NCBI GenBank assembly: GCA_051252095.1
Contig: JBPOFK010000001.1
Coordinates: forward strand, 248,001-312,000
Direction of reading: 5' to 3'
From: GCA-2401735 sp051252095
GTDB lineage: Bacteria; Pseudomonadota; Gammaproteobacteria; Burkholderiales; Methylophilaceae
Length of the DNA: 64,000 nt
The translations under genes and the position numbers were made by a program. The stretch's first letter is position 1; the number at the start of each line of letters is the position of its first letter. This document shows, one piece after another, positions 8,692-16,298 of the stretch. The notes beneath the pieces were generated by a model. That model did not search any database. It was not told where the DNA came from and saw only the letters and a program-made list of their open reading frames with translations.

Positions 8692-8827
8692 GTATTACCT
8701 TTATTCTATATAAAATGAATCTTACGTAAGTGTATATGAACACCTAAGCATATAATAGGTTCATTTTATGATTTTTCAATGCAATATATCGCTTGATGGT
8801 GTAAAAAATGAATAATTGGGGTATTTC

Positions 8828-9106
8828 GTGAAAAATTCACATCACTTGACCATTAAATACTGTACGCAATGTCGCTGGCTTTTGCGGGCTGCATGGCTGG
8901 CACAGGAATTACTCATAACGTTTGAAGAAGATTTAAAAAGTGTCGGTTTGATGCCTGGGACTGGCGGCATTTTTGAAGTACATTTAAACGATAGGTTGTT
9001 ATTTTCTAGAGAAGAGGCTGGGCGTTTTCCTGAGTCCAAGGAGTTGAAACAGTTGGTTAGAGATCAAATTGATCCAGAAAGAAACCTAGGGCATAGCGAC
9101 CGCTAA
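8828..9106 (+). CDS. SelT/SelW/SelH-family (Rdx) redox protein
   Basis: A small thioredoxin-like protein of the Rdx family. The CxxC-type redox motif is the CTQC near residues 11-14 in IKYCTQCRWLLRAAWLAQEL; the second fold half has GTGGIFEVHLNDRLLFSREEAGRFPESKELKQLVRDQI, which is typical of the family. Both positions are Cys here, so no selenocysteine is involved. Length is 92 from GTG 8828, which is favoured over TTG 8816 by the GGGG at 8818-8821. Its function in bacteria is unknown. The stop is 1 base from the stop of the NlpC/P60 gene on the other strand. Confidence 0.85.
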   Translation: MKNSHHLTIKYCTQCRWLLRAAWLAQELLITFEEDLKSVGLMPGTGGIFEVHLNDRLLFSREEAGRFPESKELKQLVRDQIDPERNLGHSDR

Positions 9107-9107
9107 T

Positions 9108-9623
9108 TTAGTTCGTTACTGTAGTCTCGAGTCGCTTTGCACCATTAAATCTTGCTTCCCAGTAGCTAGTTTGCATACTCTCAACTCTAACATGGCCGCC
9201 TCTACTGGGCGCATGGATGAAGTTCCCATCCCCCACATAAATGCCGACATGAGAAAAAGCTCTTTTCGCGGTGTTAAAAAAGACGAGATCACCTGGCGCT
9301 AGTTCATCTTTACTAACGCTTTGCCCAAAGCGGCTAATGCCTTTTGCTGTCCTTGGTAGTTTAAGGTTTGCCGCTTTGTTGTAAACGTAGTTTACAAAAC
9401 CACTGCAATCAAAGCCAGTATTGGGCGATGCACCCCCATACTTATATTTAATGCCTTCCAGACTCATTGCACTCGCTAATACTTCATTGACCATAGTATT
9501 TGCAGTAATATCCAAAAAGGTAATGGTGATGCCTTCAGCATTTTTTGTACTGATATTGGCAATACTCATGCTAGAAAATGTCAAGCTGACAATTAGGCAT
9601 AGAAAAAAACTGAATTGTTTCAT
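9108..9623 (-). CDS. Exported NlpC/P60 (C40) peptidoglycan hydrolase
   Basis: Cell-wall endopeptidase that cleaves within peptide stems. A signal peptide covers about residues 1-22. The C40 domain has nucleophile Cys73 in GFDCSGFVNYVY, His125 in FSHVGIYVGDGNF and a third polar residue His137 in FIHAPS, all with normal spacing. The 171-residue length fits single-domain Spr/NlpC-like enzymes. Upstream on the same strand is a glycine-rich small protein gene, separated by an unusual perfect hairpin (9638-9663). Confidence 0.92.
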   Translation of the reverse strand: MKQFSFFLCLIVSLTFSSMSIANISTKNAEGITITFLDITANTMVNEVLASAMSLEGIKYKYGGASPNTGFDCSGFVNYVYNKAANLKLPRTAKGISRFGQSVSKDELAPGDLVFFNTAKRAFSHVGIYVGDGNFIHAPSRGGHVRVESMQTSYWEARFNGAKRLETTVTN

Positions 9624-9637
9624 GTTGCTTTTACTGC

Positions 9638-9663
9638 TTTGCCCTTACGATAATAAGGGCAAA
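9638..9663 (-). other. Perfect 10-bp stem-loop in the spacer before the NlpC/P60 gene
   Basis: TTTGCCCTTA (9638-9647) and TAAGGGCAAA (9654-9663) form a perfect inverted repeat with a 6-base loop. It lies between the stop of the glycine-rich protein gene and the start codon of the NlpC/P60 gene. There is no T-run after the stem on either strand, so it is not a canonical terminator; it may be an attenuator, an mRNA processing or stability element, or a weak factor-assisted terminator. Confidence 0.5.
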
Positions 9664-9678
9664 GCACACTTAGTAAGG

Positions 9679-9966
9679 TTAAGATTTAGCCATGGCATTT
9701 TTAATAAAGCCGATGATCGCTAATAATACGCCACCACCGATACCACCACCAGCGACTTGTGCAACGATACTGGCAATATCCATTCCACCCGCCGCGCCAG
9801 CAGCTCCCATGCCTAGCATGCCTAGCAGCTGCCCACCTAAGGCACCGCCAAGAATGCCAACTACTGAGTTCAAAGCTGTTCCTAAACTTAAATTTTTCAT
9901 TAAACTGCCAGCAATATTACCGCCAACAGCGCCACTGACTAATTGAATAATAAGACCTAAATCCAT
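9679..9966 (-). CDS. Small glycine-rich membrane protein, function unknown
   Basis: A 95-residue hydrophobic protein rich in Gly and Ala. Two or three membrane-spanning stretches separated by glycine-zipper-like repeats can be seen (IIQLVSGAVGGNIAGSL; VGILGGALGGQLLGMLG; GGGIGGGVLLAIIGFI), and the C-terminus is basic (KNAMAKS). The start ATG at 9964-9966 has a near-perfect Shine-Dalgarno (GAGGGAGG) 5 bases upstream, so a longer frame reaching back to 10107 is not used. No family is recognised with certainty. The pattern suggests an oligomerising membrane peptide. It precedes the NlpC/P60 gene on the same strand. Confidence 0.7.
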   Translation of the reverse strand: MDLGLIIQLVSGAVGGNIAGSLMKNLSLGTALNSVVGILGGALGGQLLGMLGMGAAGAAGGMDIASIVAQVAGGGIGGGVLLAIIGFIKNAMAKS

Positions 9967-10136
9967 CACTACCTCCCTCAAGTTGTTGATGAAACTTATT
10001 GCTGAATACAAGCACAGCATATCGTAGGCTATCAGGCAATAATGTATTGCACAAGTCTTTGATGTGAGACACGCAGGATTAGTTTCACCTTGTTGCTTTT
10101 CGTGCATAAGGCAATATTCATGGGATAATTTAATCT

Positions 10137-12101
10137 ATGTCAGTGCATCTAAAACAAAACACAACACTCATTGAAATTTTCGCCCCGAAAGGTCCATTAG
10201 CTTCGGCAATCGAAGGTTACAAAGAACGCACAGAACAGCTGCGCATGGCACAGGCGATTGCTGATGCGATTACAGCAAATAAACAATTGATAGCGGAGGC
10301 GGGGACTGGTACTGGGAAGACCTTTGCCTATTTGGTTCCCGCCTTACTGTCTGGCGGCAAAGTGATAATTTCTACGGGGACTAAAACTTTACAAGATCAG
10401 CTGTTTAATCGTGATTTACCGAATGTGCGCGATGCACTTAAAGTACCTGTGACGGTGAGCATGCTCAAAGGTCGTGCTAATTATGTCTGTCACTATTATT
10501 TGCAACGAGCAGAACAAAGTGGGCGATTTGCTTCGAGAGAAGATGCGCAATATGTTCACCTCATTAAGCGTTTTGCAGAGAATAGTAAAACAGGTGATAA
10601 GAGCGAATTAACAGATGTGCCAGAAAATGCCATGATTTGGACAAACGTGACTTCGACACGTGAAAATTGCTTAGGTCAGGATTGTGATTATTATAAAGAT
10701 TGTTTTGTGATGGAAGCTCGCAAGAAGGCATTGGCAGCAGATATTGTCGTCGTGAATCATCATTTATTTTTTGCAGATGTCATGTTACGCGATGAGGGTG
10801 TGGCTGAGTTACTACCAAGTGCTAACACTGTTATTTTTGATGAGGCGCACCAACTACCTGCTGTGGCGGGTTTGTTTTTTGGCGAAGATATTTCTACAAA
10901 CCAACTGTTGGAATTATGTCGTGATACGACTTCTGCATATTTGACAATAGCTAAAGATTGTAGTGCCTTGAGTGAAGCGGTCCCACCACTAGAAAAGGCA
11001 TTAAAAGATTTCAGACTGCTTTTTGCATATGAAGGCGCACGGATGCCGGTTAAGAAAGCATTGGCGCTGACAGGTTTTGAAGAGGCTTATCAAAATATGC
11101 AGTCAAAGCTGTCAACTTTGACTGCGGTGCTGGAAAGCCAGGCAGCTAGAGATCCGCTGCTGGAAAAGTGCTGGCAACGTGGAGAAGAGTTACTTATTCA
11201 ATTAAGTCGTTGGATGAAAGCGGAAAATAGCAACCTTGTCAGGTGGGTGGAGGTATTTACCCAATCTGTTCAATTGCATGCGACGCCACTGAGTGTTGCA
11301 GATGGTTTTGGACGGCAGCTAAATGCGCAACCTCGAGCTTGGATTTTTACTTCGGCCACACTTGCGGTTAAAAGTGATTTTAGCCATTATCAATCACAAA
11401 TGGGCTTAGCAGAGGCGGAGTCACTTTATTTACTGAGCCCGTTTGATTATGAAAAGCAAGCGTTATTATATGCGCCGGCAAATATGCCAGATCCAAACAG
11501 TGCAGAATATATTAACGCTGTCGCAATAGCGGCATTGCCAGTTATTCAAGCAAGTCAAGGCCGCGCATTCGTTTTATGTACTTCATTAAGGGCAATGCGT
11601 GAGGTGTATGCCTTGCTGAAAGACGCGTTTGGCCGCCATGGCATGGAATATCCTTTGTTATTGCAAGGTGACAGTACACGCACTGAATTGCTTGATCGCT
11701 TTCGCGCACATGGTAATGCTATCTTGGTTGGCTCGCAAAGCTTTTGGGAGGGTGTTGATGTGCGTGGTGAAGCATTAAGTGTGGTGATTATTGATAAAAT
11801 ACCGTTTGCTCCGCCCGATGACCCAGTACTTTCAGCACGGATTGATAAATTAAATGCGGAAGGTAAAAATGCTTTTATGGAATATCAGTTGCCTTATTCA
11901 GTGATTACTTTGAAACAAGGGGCAGGGCGTTTGATTCGTGATGAGCGTGATAGAGGCGTTTTAATGATATGCGACCCGCGACTGATTACGAAATCTTACG
12001 GCAAGAGAATTTGGCAAAGCTTGCCACCATTTAAGCGTACGAAAGAGTTAGCAGATGTCGAAGCTTTTTTTGAGCATAAAGATATTTTGCAAAATCAGTA
12101 A
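10137..12101 (+). CDS. yoaA: ATP-dependent helicase, DinG/YoaA family (XPD-like)
   Basis: Iron-sulfur superfamily 2 DNA helicase. Walker A is GTGTGKT (56-62), Walker B/DEAH is at 235-238, and the four cluster cysteines are Cys118, Cys178, Cys183 and Cys189, spaced as in YoaA and DinG. The C-terminal helicase half contains the QGAGRLIRDERDRGVL motif VI. At 654 residues it is closer to YoaA (636) than to DinG (716). In E. coli YoaA works with the chi subunit of DNA polymerase III in repair; whether that holds here is inference, although a psi-like gene lies about 2 kb downstream. It appears to be monocistronic. Confidence 0.9.
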   Translation: MSVHLKQNTTLIEIFAPKGPLASAIEGYKERTEQLRMAQAIADAITANKQLIAEAGTGTGKTFAYLVPALLSGGKVIISTGTKTLQDQLFNRDLPNVRDALKVPVTVSMLKGRANYVCHYYLQRAEQSGRFASREDAQYVHLIKRFAENSKTGDKSELTDVPENAMIWTNVTSTRENCLGQDCDYYKDCFVMEARKKALAADIVVVNHHLFFADVMLRDEGVAELLPSANTVIFDEAHQLPAVAGLFFGEDISTNQLLELCRDTTSAYLTIAKDCSALSEAVPPLEKALKDFRLLFAYEGARMPVKKALALTGFEEAYQNMQSKLSTLTAVLESQAARDPLLEKCWQRGEELLIQLSRWMKAENSNLVRWVEVFTQSVQLHATPLSVADGFGRQLNAQPRAWIFTSATLAVKSDFSHYQSQMGLAEAESLYLLSPFDYEKQALLYAPANMPDPNSAEYINAVAIAALPVIQASQGRAFVLCTSLRAMREVYALLKDAFGRHGMEYPLLLQGDSTRTELLDRFRAHGNAILVGSQSFWEGVDVRGEALSVVIIDKIPFAPPDDPVLSARIDKLNAEGKNAFMEYQLPYSVITLKQGAGRLIRDERDRGVLMICDPRLITKSYGKRIWQSLPPFKRTKELADVEAFFEHKDILQNQ

Positions 12102-12195
12102 CTGACTATAGAAAATGGCACAACTGTTGCATACACGCTTCGTTGGGATGCAGCTTTATGTTGTTTTTATTTACGTTATGAAGGAAATAGTCGGT

Positions 12196-12426
12196 ATGTT
12201 TAAAAGTGGTTTAAGCGTTTTATTATTGGCGGTGTTTACAGTGAGCAATGTCGCTTTTGCAAATTGTGAAAAAACATTAATGGGTAATGATTGCAAGTCA
12301 AAAGGTAGCGGAGTTGCTTCGCATATGCGCGGTAATGCGGTTGCAAATGCAAAGGCAGCAAAAGAGTTGCAATTAACAAAAGCGAAAGCGAAAAAAGAGG
12401 CTAGCGCGATAGCAGCTAAAAGATAA
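12196..12426 (+). CDS. Small exported protein, paralog A (CxKTLMGxDC type)
   Basis: A 76-residue protein with a clear signal peptide (residues 1-21, cleavage after AFA) and a mature part of about 55 residues. The mature protein begins NCEKTLMGNDCKS, has two cysteines 10 residues apart, then SHMRGNAVANAKAAKE and a Lys/Ala-rich helical tail. It is a clear paralog of the gene at 12711-12947. Start 12196 is chosen because the signal peptide begins there and AAGGA lies upstream (12181-12185); longer in-frame starts would bury the signal. It ends at a strong terminator. No family is recognised; a disulfide-stapled periplasmic or secreted peptide is the simplest reading. Confidence 0.8.
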   Translation: MFKSGLSVLLLAVFTVSNVAFANCEKTLMGNDCKSKGSGVASHMRGNAVANAKAAKELQLTKAKAKKEASAIAAKR

Positions 12427-12440
12427 GATTCGTTTTACAA

Positions 12441-12475
12441 AAAAAAGCGTAAAGCAAATGCTTTACGCTTTTTTT
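12441..12475 (+). terminator. Strong rho-independent terminator after paralog A
   Basis: AAAAAAGCGTAAAGC (12441-12455) pairs perfectly with GCTTTACGCTTTTTT (12460-12474) around a 4-base loop, giving a U-tract on the plus strand. It lies 14 bases after the stop of paralog A and isolates it from paralog B. Confidence 0.95.
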
Positions 12476-12613
12476 ATGGGTGTGCATTTTTCATCAGACC
12501 TGTGTAACAACTGACAGTTTTCCACCATTAGGATGGTGTTAAATGGAGCTAATTGTTAATAAATGCGGTGCAATTGTATGTGAAATGTAACAGTTGAAAC
12601 CAATTGTAAATGT

Positions 12614-12644
12614 TTGGTTATATTAATAAATGTTGATATATAAT
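12614..12644 (+). promoter_or_regulatory. Candidate sigma-70 promoter for paralog B
   Basis: A perfect -10 TATAAT lies at 12639-12644. The best -35-like hexamer is TTGGTT at 12614-12619, with a 19-base spacing that is longer than ideal. The region from the terminator to here is AT-rich with two CAATTGTA octamers (12572-12579 and 12601-12608, approximate) and no gene. With paralog A terminated upstream, paralog B needs its own promoter, which supports the call. Confidence 0.45.
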
Positions 12645-12710
12645 TTCGTTCTTTAGCTACTTGCGGTTCTAAATGAAACGCATATAACATTAAATACAAG
12701 GTGAATATCA

Positions 12711-12947
12711 ATGAATAAAAAAAGTTTGTATGCGGTTCTGGCAGTAGGCGTTTTTTCGATGAATGCAGCTTTTGCTGATTGTCAGAAAACATTAATGGGT
12801 GTCGATTGTGAATCACACGACAACGGTACTTCATCACATATGCGAGGCAATGCAGTTGAAAATGCAAAAGCAGCAAAAGAGCTTAAAGCAGCGCAATTGA
12901 AAGCGAAAAAAGAGGCAAAAGCATTAGCTGAGACAAGTAAAAAGTAA
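12711..12947 (+). CDS. Small exported protein, paralog B (CxKTLMGxDC type)
   Basis: A 78-residue protein, the second copy of the paralog pair. A signal peptide covers 1-21 (cleavage after AFA), then mature DCQKTLMGVDCESHDNGTSSHMRGNAVENAKAAKE and a Lys/Ala-rich tail ending in SKK. The two cysteines, KTLMG, the SHMRGNAV block and NAKAAKE are identical or nearly identical to paralog A, whereas the linker and tail have drifted, so the conserved blocks appear to be under selection. The start has AAGG (12698-12701) upstream. The gene ends at its own terminator. Function is unknown; no homologous domain is recognised. Confidence 0.82.
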   Translation: MNKKSLYAVLAVGVFSMNAAFADCQKTLMGVDCESHDNGTSSHMRGNAVENAKAAKELKAAQLKAKKEAKALAETSKK

Positions 12948-12970
12948 CGTATAAATAACTGACTTATTTT

Positions 12971-13004
12971 AAAAGCGCAAAGAGATTTTCTTTGCGCTTT
13001 TTTG
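12971..13004 (+). terminator. Rho-independent terminator after paralog B
   Basis: AAAAGCGCAAAGA (12971-12983) pairs perfectly with TCTTTGCGCTTTT (12989-13001) with a 5-base loop and a following T-run. It lies 23 bases after the paralog B stop and separates it from tsaB. Confidence 0.95.
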
Positions 13005-13056
13005 TTTGCTCAGAATATTAAAGCGCTTACGCATTTTTGATGTCAAAATAACGCCT

Positions 13057-13746
13057 ATGAAAATATTGGCTTTAGACGCATCAACAGAGTTTTTATCTCT
13101 AGCAGTTACCACAGGTGATACGCTTTACAAGCATGACCAAAATGCTGGTCAGGCTGCATCTCAACTGATATTGCCGCAAATACAAAGCTTGTTAGATGCC
13201 GCACAACTTAATTTAACAGATTTAGACGGGATTGCATTTGGTGCTGGCCCGGGGTCATTTACTGGTGTGCGGGTTGCTTGCGGTGTTGCGCAGGGTTTGG
13301 CATTTGGCGCAAACTTGCCAGTAGTTGGAATCAATGTCCTCATGGCATTGGCGCAAGCATCTGGTGCGGAGCGTGTTATTGCAGCTTCTGATGCGCGGAT
13401 GAAAGAGGTTTATCATGCGGCTTATGAAAAAAGAGACCATGGCTGGCGTGAGGTGCATGCAGCCGGCGTCTATAAGCCGTTTGAGGTGCCGGCTGTTGAT
13501 GGCACTGGTTGGGTGGGTATTGGCACAGCTTGGAAAGTGTACGGAGATATATTAGGTCAGCGCTATCAGCAGCAAGTCACGAACACTATTCCAGAAATGA
13601 CGCCCATGGCTGAGGCGATAATTGATTTAGCTAAGCCACTTTTTAAAGCAGGTCAGGGCGTGCATGCAAGTGAAGCGAAGCCCATCTATGTGCGTAACCG
13701 TGTCGCATTAACAGCTAAGGAGCGAGAGCAAGGTCAGCGCTTATGA
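13057..13746 (+). CDS. tsaB: tRNA threonylcarbamoyladenosine synthesis protein TsaB
   Basis: ASKHA-fold partner of TsaD in forming the t6A37 modification of ANN-decoding tRNAs. The start MKILALDASTEFLSLAV is the standard TsaB beginning, and GAGPGSFTGVRVACGVAQGLAFG (about residues 66-88) is the family signature. Length is 229. ATG 13057 is chosen because all upstream in-frame options precede the conserved fold and lie close to the terminator hairpin. It overlaps rimI by 4 bases (ATGA), a common tsaB-rimI arrangement. Confidence 0.95.
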   Translation: MKILALDASTEFLSLAVTTGDTLYKHDQNAGQAASQLILPQIQSLLDAAQLNLTDLDGIAFGAGPGSFTGVRVACGVAQGLAFGANLPVVGINVLMALAQASGAERVIAASDARMKEVYHAAYEKRDHGWREVHAAGVYKPFEVPAVDGTGWVGIGTAWKVYGDILGQRYQQQVTNTIPEMTPMAEAIIDLAKPLFKAGQGVHASEAKPIYVRNRVALTAKEREQGQRL

Positions 13747-14204
13747 ATGTCGAAATGAAACCGCATTATTTAATCAGAACAATGCAAGAAATTGATTTAG
13801 ATGCTGTGATGTTAATTGAGCCGACTATTTACTCACACCCTTGGACGCGAGGTAATTTTCTTGACTCTTTGCATGCGGGTTATCATGCATGGGTCATGAC
13901 CCAAGGTGATGAGGTTATTGGTTATGCCGTGTTGATGATAGTATTAGATGAAGCGCAATTACTTAATTTGAGTATTGCCACCTCTTTTCAGAAGCAGGGC
14001 TTGGGTAGCGCTTTATTAAATCATGTCATGACGCAAGCAGTATCGTTGGAAGCAGACTATATGTTTCTAGAAGTGCGCGCCAGTAATGTTGCAGCAATAG
14101 CCTTGTACCAGCGTGTTGGATTTAAGCAGGTGAGCGTGCGGCGAGGTTATTATCCTGCAGACCCAGGCAGAGAAGATGCGATTATAATGCGATCAGTGTT
14201 TTGA
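13743..14204 (+). CDS. rimI: Ribosomal protein bS18 alanine N-acetyltransferase RimI
   Basis: GNAT-fold acetyltransferase that modifies the N-terminal Ala of ribosomal protein S18. Visible features are EPTIYSHPWTRGNFLDSL in the N-terminal region, LSIATSFQKQGLGSALL as the acetyl-CoA pyrophosphate loop (Q/R-x-x-G-x-G/A), and FLEVRASNVAAIALYQRVGFKQVSVRRGYY, the RimI-typical C-terminal region. Length 153 is standard. It is translationally coupled to tsaB and followed after 10 bases by the psi-like gene. In E. coli rimI also lies next to holD (psi), which matters for the next gene. Confidence 0.95.
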   Translation: MNVEMKPHYLIRTMQEIDLDAVMLIEPTIYSHPWTRGNFLDSLHAGYHAWVMTQGDEVIGYAVLMIVLDEAQLLNLSIATSFQKQGLGSALLNHVMTQAVSLEADYMFLEVRASNVAAIALYQRVGFKQVSVRRGYYPADPGREDAIIMRSVF

Positions 14205-14214
14205 GATTATTAAG

Positions 14215-14745
14215 ATGATGAGCCACGAGGATCTACTAAGAGAGCTAGAATTGTTGCCTGTTTGGCAACTAAGCACCCCGTCAAGCAATGTCGCTTCAGC
14301 GACAGAAGAGCGATCTGATCACCTAAGTAAGGAAGCAGAGGGCGAAACAACCGCAGAACTGCAGCAGAGCTTAAGATTAATTTTGAGCGATGATAAGCAA
14401 TGGCTATTTCTGTTAAGTGAATCATTAGATCATGAGGCTGAACGGTTACTGCAAAACATGCTAAAAGCTGTTGGTATATCTAGTTATCATGATACCGTCA
14501 TAACACACAGGAACAAGTTAACTGAATATTCAGCTAAGGTGATTGTTGTGATGGGAGAATCCGAGGCACAGCAATTATTGAATGATAAGCGAGCAATCAC
14601 TGAATTGCGTGGTAACACTCACATGCTGATGGAGACACCTCTGGTGGTTACTTACTCAGCCCAGCATTTGTTGGAGAATTTACCAGATAAAGCAAAGGCT
14701 TGGGAAGATTTATGCTTGGCAAAATTAACAATTGCTAACTTGTAA
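14215..14745 (+). CDS. Putative divergent DNA polymerase III psi subunit (HolD-like)
   Basis: A 176-residue protein with no obvious named domain. Two clues point to HolD. The N-terminal segment DLLRELELLPVWQLSTP resembles the E. coli psi clamp-loader-binding peptide as remembered, with Asp6, Trp17 and Pro22 at matching positions. The gene also follows rimI, a neighbour of holD in E. coli. The C-terminal half (KVIVVMGESEAQQLL, then PLVVTYSAQHLLENLPDKAKAWEDL) resembles the end of family-4 uracil-DNA glycosylases, but the Fe-S cysteines and the N-terminal active-site motif are missing. It is therefore either a psi subunit built on the same fold or a degenerate glycosylase. ATG 14215 or ATG 14218 could be the start. 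Confidence 0.5.
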   Translation: MMSHEDLLRELELLPVWQLSTPSSNVASATEERSDHLSKEAEGETTAELQQSLRLILSDDKQWLFLLSESLDHEAERLLQNMLKAVGISSYHDTVITHRNKLTEYSAKVIVVMGESEAQQLLNDKRAITELRGNTHMLMETPLVVTYSAQHLLENLPDKAKAWEDLCLAKLTIANL

Positions 14746-14826
14746 TTGCGCTAAACAGCACAATATACTGAATATGTCGTGACAATGGTTGTTACCTAAC
14801 GCTACTCATTTTATAAAGGGAAGACA

Positions 14827-15414
14827 ATGAAAAATTTATTTTTAAAGTGTATGTTGGTTTTGTCAATGCTTACGCTGACCAGCTGTGGCTACAATGAGTT
14901 TCAATCGTTAGATGAAGAAGCTAAGGCTAGCTGGGCGGAAGTGTTAAATCAGTATCAAAGACGGGCAGATTTAGTGCCTAACTTGGTTGAAACAGTAAAA
15001 GGCTATGCAGCCCATGAAAAAGAAGTGTTTACTGAAGTGACAAAAGCGCGTGCAAGTATCGGCGGCATTCAAATGACACCTGAGATGTTAAACGATCCTG
15101 CCGCGATGGCAAAGTTTCAAGCAGCGCAAGGCCAAATGACAAGTGCCTTGTCACGATTGATGTTAGTTGCAGAAAATTATCCAAACCTTAAAGCAGATCA
15201 AGGATTCAGAGATTTGCAAGCACAGTTGGAAGGCACAGAAAATCGCGTAACTGTCGCGCGAAATCGATATATTGCGACGATTAAAGACTACAATATTGCT
15301 GTGCGTAGTTTCCCTAAGAATCTAACAGCGATGGTTTTTGGTTACGAGGTCAAACCATCGTTCACCGTCGAAGATGAAAAAGCCATATCAACGCCGCCCA
15401 AAGTTGAGTTTTAG
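14827..15414 (+). CDS. lemA: LemA-family lipoprotein
   Basis: Envelope protein of the LemA family, a long helical-bundle domain of unknown biochemical role. A lipoprotein signal is visible, with lipobox LTSC and Cys20. The family core is DEEAKASWAEVLNQYQRRADLVPNLVETVKGYAAHEKEV, followed by GTENRVTVARNRYI. Length 195 is typical. The start has GGGAAGAC upstream (14818-14825). It is followed by two TPM-domain genes on the same strand with 15- and 2-base gaps; the LemA-TPM-TPM trio is a common arrangement and suggests one envelope function. Confidence 0.92.
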   Translation: MKNLFLKCMLVLSMLTLTSCGYNEFQSLDEEAKASWAEVLNQYQRRADLVPNLVETVKGYAAHEKEVFTEVTKARASIGGIQMTPEMLNDPAAMAKFQAAQGQMTSALSRLMLVAENYPNLKADQGFRDLQAQLEGTENRVTVARNRYIATIKDYNIAVRSFPKNLTAMVFGYEVKPSFTVEDEKAISTPPKVEF

Positions 15415-15429
15415 TGGTGGCATAGACGA

Positions 15430-16296
15430 TTGAAGCTGTTCCTCAGATTAAGTTTAATTCCATTTTTTACGGCGTTGCTGTTAACGTCGCAGCTAACGCT
15501 GGCTGCATTGGTCGACGTACCATCATTTTCTGCAAGAGTTATTGATTTAACGCAGACCTTATCGACAGCTGAACTAACTGCTTTGGAAAGCAAATTAAAG
15601 ACATTTGAAGAGGCGAAAGGGAGTCAAATTGCTGTGTTAATTGTCCCAACAACGCAGCCTGAAGCCATTGAGCAATTTGCAATTCGAGTTGTCGACCAAT
15701 GGAAAGTTGGCCGAAAAGAGATTGATGATGGTTTACTGATATTAATCGCAAAAGACGACCGTAAAATGCGCATCGAAGTCGGTTATGGTCTAGAGGGGGC
15801 AATTCCCGATTTATATGCTAAACGCATTATCACAGAAACGATGACACCTTATTTTAAGCGTGGAGACTTTGCTGGTGGTATTGATGCAGCGGTAAATCAG
15901 GTGATTGGCTTGATTGAAGGCGAACCATTACCAGCGCCAGTTAAACAGAATGCCAGTAGCACACAGTTAGAAGGCTTGTTACCACTATTGCTCTTTGGTG
16001 GAATGATATCGGGCATGATGTTACGCGGTATCTTTGGCACGTTTATGGGGAGTGCCCTGAATGGTGGATTAGTGGGTAGCATTGTATTTTTGATTGGCTT
16101 GTCACTGCTCGGTGCAGGGGTGCTTGGATTTATTGCCTTTATTTTTACCATGATGATGGGCGGACGCGGCGTGAATGGTTACCCTTCAAGGGGAGGTGGT
16201 TTAGGTGGAGGCTTCGGCGGTGGATATGGTGGTGGTGGATTTAGCGGCGGCTTAGGTGGTGGATTTGGTGGCGGTGGCGCATCGGGGAGCTGGTAA
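15430..16296 (+). CDS. TPM-domain membrane protein (YgcG-like)
   Basis: An exported protein with a signal peptide (about 1-25), a TPM phosphatase-like domain (about 28-155, with RVIDLTQTLSTAELTALESKLKTFEEAKGSQIAVLIVPTT and LLILIAKDDRKMRIEVGYGLEGAIPD), one or two membrane segments (about 180-245) and a long Gly-rich C-terminus ending in GGGASGSW, which is the standard ending of this group. The start is a TTG codon (15430) with GGTGG upstream. It is adjacent to lemA and to a second, signal-less TPM gene. The biochemical role is unknown; links to photosystem repair in plants and to envelope stress in bacteria are known for related domains. Confidence 0.88.
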   Translation: MKLFLRLSLIPFFTALLLTSQLTLAALVDVPSFSARVIDLTQTLSTAELTALESKLKTFEEAKGSQIAVLIVPTTQPEAIEQFAIRVVDQWKVGRKEIDDGLLILIAKDDRKMRIEVGYGLEGAIPDLYAKRIITETMTPYFKRGDFAGGIDAAVNQVIGLIEGEPLPAPVKQNASSTQLEGLLPLLLFGGMISGMMLRGIFGTFMGSALNGGLVGSIVFLIGLSLLGAGVLGFIAFIFTMMMGGRGVNGYPSRGGGLGGGFGGGYGGGGFSGGLGGGFGGGGASGSW

Positions 16297-16298
16297 CG

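Noticed and set aside
8816..9106. Selenoprotein
   Set aside because: The SelT/W/H-like redox motif is CTQC with normal cysteine codons and the frame has no internal TGA.
14215..14745. Functional uracil-DNA glycosylase
   Set aside because: The C-terminal resemblance is real, but the Fe-S cysteines and the N-terminal active-site motif of family 4 enzymes are missing.
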